Shown here in pieces: positions 13,830 to 16,240 of a DNA stretch of 16,240 nt (positions are counted from its first letter, which is position 1; the number at the start of each line of letters is the position of its first letter). Below the pieces are notes generated by a model. The model saw nothing but the letters and a program-made list of their open reading frames with translations. It had not been told where the DNA came from and did not search any database. The stretch lies in assembly GCA_025965755.1 (NCBI GenBank), contig JAOPWI010000175.1, forward strand, positions 1 to 16,240, written 5' to 3'. Position numbers and translations under genes: made by a program. Origin of the DNA: Frankiales bacterium. Lineage in GTDB: Bacteria > Actinomycetota > Actinomycetes > Mycobacteriales > SCTD01.

Positions 13830-14149
13830 GGGTTGATCACGGAGCTGAACAGGAAGGCGACCAGGCCGAGAAACAGCAGCATGCCGATCAGGCCGACGGC
13901 CCAGGCGGCGTTGTCGCGCTCGTCCTCGTGGGCCCCTGCACCGAGCAGGCGGGGCAGGGTCCGCCCGCCGCGGGCGCCGGCCGGGTCCTCCTGCTCGTTG
14001 TCCCACGGCAGGTCGAGGCCGGGCCGGTAGCGGTCCGGATCCAGAGCCGGGTCGAGCCGGCCGGCCGGGACCGAGCCGCTGCTGCTGGCGGGCGGCGGTT
14101 CGCCCCAGCTGTCGGGACGTACGGGCTCCTGGTCGCGTTCCGGATCCAT
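13826..14149 (-). CDS. Small single-pass membrane protein, function unknown
   Basis: The protein has 107 residues. Residues 1-80 are polar, Pro/Asp/Arg-rich and probably disordered, including DPALDPDRYRPGLDLPWDN. One hydrophobic helix at about 82-103 is followed by only four residues. With no N-terminal signal this looks like a tail-anchored protein with a cytoplasmic N-terminal part. GAGGAGG lies five bases before ATG 14149, a strong ribosome site. It converges on the DUF3072 gene with a 4-nt overlap and diverges from the protease (178 nt between starts). No family recognised. Confidence 0.78.
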   Translation of the reverse strand: MDPERDQEPVRPDSWGEPPPASSSGSVPAGRLDPALDPDRYRPGLDLPWDNEQEDPAGARGGRTLPRLLGAGAHEDERDNAAWAVGLIGMLLFLGLVAFLFSSVINP

Positions 14150-14327
14150 GGCCCCTCCTCGGCGCCGGCCCGGGCACGGGCCGTCCGGGTGCCTGCCAGC
14201 GTCCCACGCCCGGGCAACACCGCAGACCGGCGCGTTTCGGGCGCTCCCGGCGCGATCCGCCCTTACAGTCGGTGCTCAGCGCGCCTCGCCGCGTCACCGC
14301 GCCGACCTTCCCGGAGCCCTGCCGACG
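14150..14327. other. Divergent intergenic region between the membrane protein and the protease
   Basis: This 178-nt region should hold both promoters. TACAGT at 14264-14269 could be a -10 element for the protease (59 nt before its start), but no good -35 is visible. Nothing else stands out. Confidence 0.35.
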
Positions 14328-16240
14328 ATGCGCCGCACCGCCCCGCTGCTCGCCCTCACCGCGCTCGGGATGAGCCTGCTCGTCCCGGTCCCGGCCGCCG
14401 TCGCCGCCACCGAGACGACCCGGATCGTCGTGCTGCTCGCGTCCGGGGCCGGCTCGGCCCGTGGCGCGCTGCAGCTGCACCAGGCCCGCGGCCAGGTCCT
14501 CACCTCCCTTCCGGCGCTGTCCGGCTACGTCGCCCAGGTGCCCGTCGACGAGGTCGCCGCGCTCGCGCAGGACCCGTCGGTCGAGGCGGTCGAGGTCGAC
14601 GGCCTGGTGCGCGGGCTCGGAACCGTGCAGGTCGATCCACCGGCCGGGCTGGACCGCCTGGACCAGCGCTCGGGCCGCAACGGCACCTTCGCGCCGTCGG
14701 GCACGGGGGCAGGCGTCACGGCGTACGTCCTGGACTCGGGCATCAACACCACTCACCGCGACCTGGCCGGCCGGGCCACCTCGGTGCGGGACTACGTCAA
14801 CCCCGGTGGCGACGGCGAGGACTGCAACGGCCACGGCACGCACGTCGCCGGCATTCTCGGCGGTACGACCTACGGGGTGGCCAAGCAGGTGAAGCTGCGC
14901 TCCGTGCGGGTGCTGGACTGCCGCAACGAGGGCTACATCTCGACCTTTCTGCGCGGCCTGGACCACGTCATCGCGGCACACGCCGCCGGCACCCCGGCGG
15001 TGGTCAACCTGAGCCTCGCGTCGCTGCAGCCGAGCGCGGTCATCGACGCCGCCGTGCGCCGGGTCGTCGCCGACGGCGTGACCGTGGTGGCCGCGGCCGG
15101 CAACGACGACCGGGACGCCTGCGCCTCCTCCCCCGCCCGGGTTCCCGAGGTCGTGACGGTCGGGGCGACCGGCGAGAACGACCGGCGGGCGTCGTTCTCC
15201 AACAGCGGCCGGTGCGTCGACCTGTTCGCACCCGGCCTGCAGGTGCGCTCGGCCAGCTGGCTGGACGACACCGGCAGCGAGCCGCGGGACGGCACCTCGC
15301 AGGCCGCACCGCACGTCGCCGGCGCAGCCGCCCTGGTGCTGCAGGCCAGCCCGCGGGCCACCCCGGCGCAGGTGGCGGCCACGCTGGCTGCCGACAGCCT
15401 GAAGGGGGCGGTCACGTCAGCCGCGGCAACCCGGCCGGACCTGCTGCACGTGGGAGGCGGCGCCCCCGCGCCGGCTCCGCCGCCCCAGGACGCCTTCGCC
15501 GCCGCCGGCGACCTGACCGGCGACCGCGGCACGACCACCAGCTACCTGGTCGCAGCCAGCGCGGAGCCCGGTGAGCCGGCACACGCCCCGGGCCACCCGG
15601 CGGTGCACTCGCTGTGGTGGTCCTTCACCGCGCCCCGCGACGGCACCCTGGCGCTCAACGTCGTCGGGGACGACGTCGACACGGTGCTGGCCGTCTACAC
15701 CGGCACGGCCGTCGACGCGCTGACGGCGGTGGCGTCCAACGACGACGGCAGCCGCGCCAGCCACGCCAGCGCGCTGGCCCTGCCGGTCCGCAAGGGGCAG
15801 ACCTACCGGGTCGCCGTGGACGGCTACGCCGGCGAGACCGGCCCGGTCACCCTGGCCCACCGGCTCACGACCGGCCCGGCGGACCTGGCCGCCCCGCGCA
15901 TCACCTCGCTGGCCGTGAACCCCTCCACCGCGCCGGTCGGCACCGGCCCCGCCGTCGTCACCGTGACGCTGCGGATGACCGACGAGCTCGGTGCCCGGGA
16001 CCCGGTCGTCGACCTGCGCGACAGCAACGGCCGCAGCGCCGGCGCCGCCCGCGCCCGCCGGATGTCGGGCACCGCGCAGGACGGGCTCTACCGCGCGACG
16101 GTGCTCGTCGCGAAAGGCACCCGGGCCGGCACCTACCGGGTGCGCACCTTTCCGACCCGCGACGTGGTGGGCAACACCGCCGCCGAGCCGGGGCCGCCGT
16201 CCGGGCTGACCGGTGCGGTCACGGTCACCGCGGGCCCGAC
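14328..16240 (+). CDS. Secreted subtilisin-like serine protease, proteinase K/aqualysin type (3' end outside the window)
   Basis: At least 637 codons are open to the right edge. Residues 1-26 are a Sec signal peptide (cleavage after AVA). Residues about 30-105 match an I9-type propeptide that should guide folding and then be cut off. The S8 domain carries Asp136 (YVLDSGIN), His169 (GHGTHVAG), oxyanion Asn259 (AAGND) and Ser324 (GTSQAAPHVAG). Cys166/Cys198 and Cys265/Cys296 have the same spacings (32 and 31) as the two disulfides of aqualysin I. After a Pro/Ala-rich linker, residues about 400-505 resemble a pre-peptidase C-terminal domain, with a further beta-rich region beyond. The upstream ribosome site is weak (CGGAG, 11 bases away); the start is chosen because it gives a complete signal peptide. 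It probably acts outside the cell as a scavenging protease. Confidence 0.93.
   Translation, partial: MRRTAPLLALTALGMSLLVPVPAAVAATETTRIVVLLASGAGSARGALQLHQARGQVLTSLPALSGYVAQVPVDEVAALAQDPSVEAVEVDGLVRGLGTVQVDPPAGLDRLDQRSGRNGTFAPSGTGAGVTAYVLDSGINTTHRDLAGRATSVRDYVNPGGDGEDCNGHGTHVAGILGGTTYGVAKQVKLRSVRVLDCRNEGYISTFLRGLDHVIAAHAAGTPAVVNLSLASLQPSAVIDAAVRRVVADGVTVVAAAGNDDRDACASSPARVPEVVTVGATGENDRRASFSNSGRCVDLFAPGLQVRSASWLDDTGSEPRDGTSQAAPHVAGAAALVLQASPRATPAQVAATLAADSLKGAVTSAAATRPDLLHVGGGAPAPAPPPQDAFAAAGDLTGDRGTTTSYLVAASAEPGEPAHAPGHPAVHSLWWSFTAPRDGTLALNVVGDDVDTVLAVYTGTAVDALTAVASNDDGSRASHASALALPVRKGQTYRVAVDGYAGETGPVTLAHRLTTGPADLAAPRITSLAVNPSTAPVGTGPAVVTVTLRMTDELGARDPVVDLRDSNGRSAGAARARRMSGTAQDGLYRATVLVAKGTRAGTYRVRTFPTRDVVGNTAAEPGPPSGLTGAVTVTAGP

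Noticed and set aside
13446..15314. A 622-codon minus-strand frame covering the DUF3072 gene and protease
   Set aside because: It is antisense to a complete subtilase with all catalytic motifs; composition is that of a shadow frame.

Overview
The window is very GC-rich, with strongly GC-biased third codon positions, GTG starts, compact overlapping genes and actinobacterial gene types (Sdh1-type succinate dehydrogenase, DUF3072 protein, LexA box of the GAAC-N4-GTTC kind, CRP/GlxR-type sites). It is most likely the chromosome of an actinomycete; a Geodermatophilaceae-like lineage would fit, but the sequence alone does not fix the genus. No RNA genes, CRISPR array, insertion sequence or phage genes were seen.

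Region 1 (1-7410, minus strand) is a branched-chain amino acid/amide-type (HAAT/LIV) ABC uptake locus, transcribed right to left: livG, livF, livH, livM, then three tandem paralogous substrate-binding lipoproteins, the last cut by the window edge. livG/livF and livH/livM overlap by 4 nt, and livM overlaps the first binding protein, so these form one operon. The second and third binding-protein genes each lie behind a strong GC hairpin terminator and have their own leader. Both leaders carry a CRP-like TGTGA-N6-TCACA site about 57 nt before the start codon. One transport core may therefore be served by three interchangeable receptors, two of them separately controlled.

Region 2 (7630-8330) holds a small three-helix-type hypothetical protein (minus) and, divergently, a YchJ/UPF0225 family protein with a SEC-C-like cysteine motif (plus).

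Region 3 (8331-12071, plus) is a succinate dehydrogenase operon of the mycobacterial Sdh1 type: a 90-residue unrecognised leader protein, a five-helix membrane anchor, the flavoprotein and the iron-sulfur protein, all overlapping or closely spaced. A perfect TGTGA-N6-TCACA palindrome lies just before the first gene, suggesting cAMP-receptor-family control of the operon.

Region 4 (12068-14149) has a FAD/NAD(P) disulfide oxidoreductase (minus), a DUF3072 small protein (plus) and a single-pass membrane protein (minus). Both convergent pairs (sdhB with the oxidoreductase; DUF3072 with the membrane protein) end on one shared CTAG that supplies TAG stops to both strands. A perfect actinobacterial SOS box lies between the divergent oxidoreductase and DUF3072 genes.

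Region 5 (14328-16240, plus) is a secreted proteinase K/aqualysin-type subtilase running off the right edge, with a propeptide, the complete Asp/His/Ser triad and a C-terminal beta-rich extension.

No gene-free stretch exceeds 300 bases; the longest is 7336-7629. The main candidates for something new are the shared CRP-like regulation of receptor paralogs and succinate dehydrogenase, the SOS box beside the DUF3072 gene, and the mosaic receptor array.
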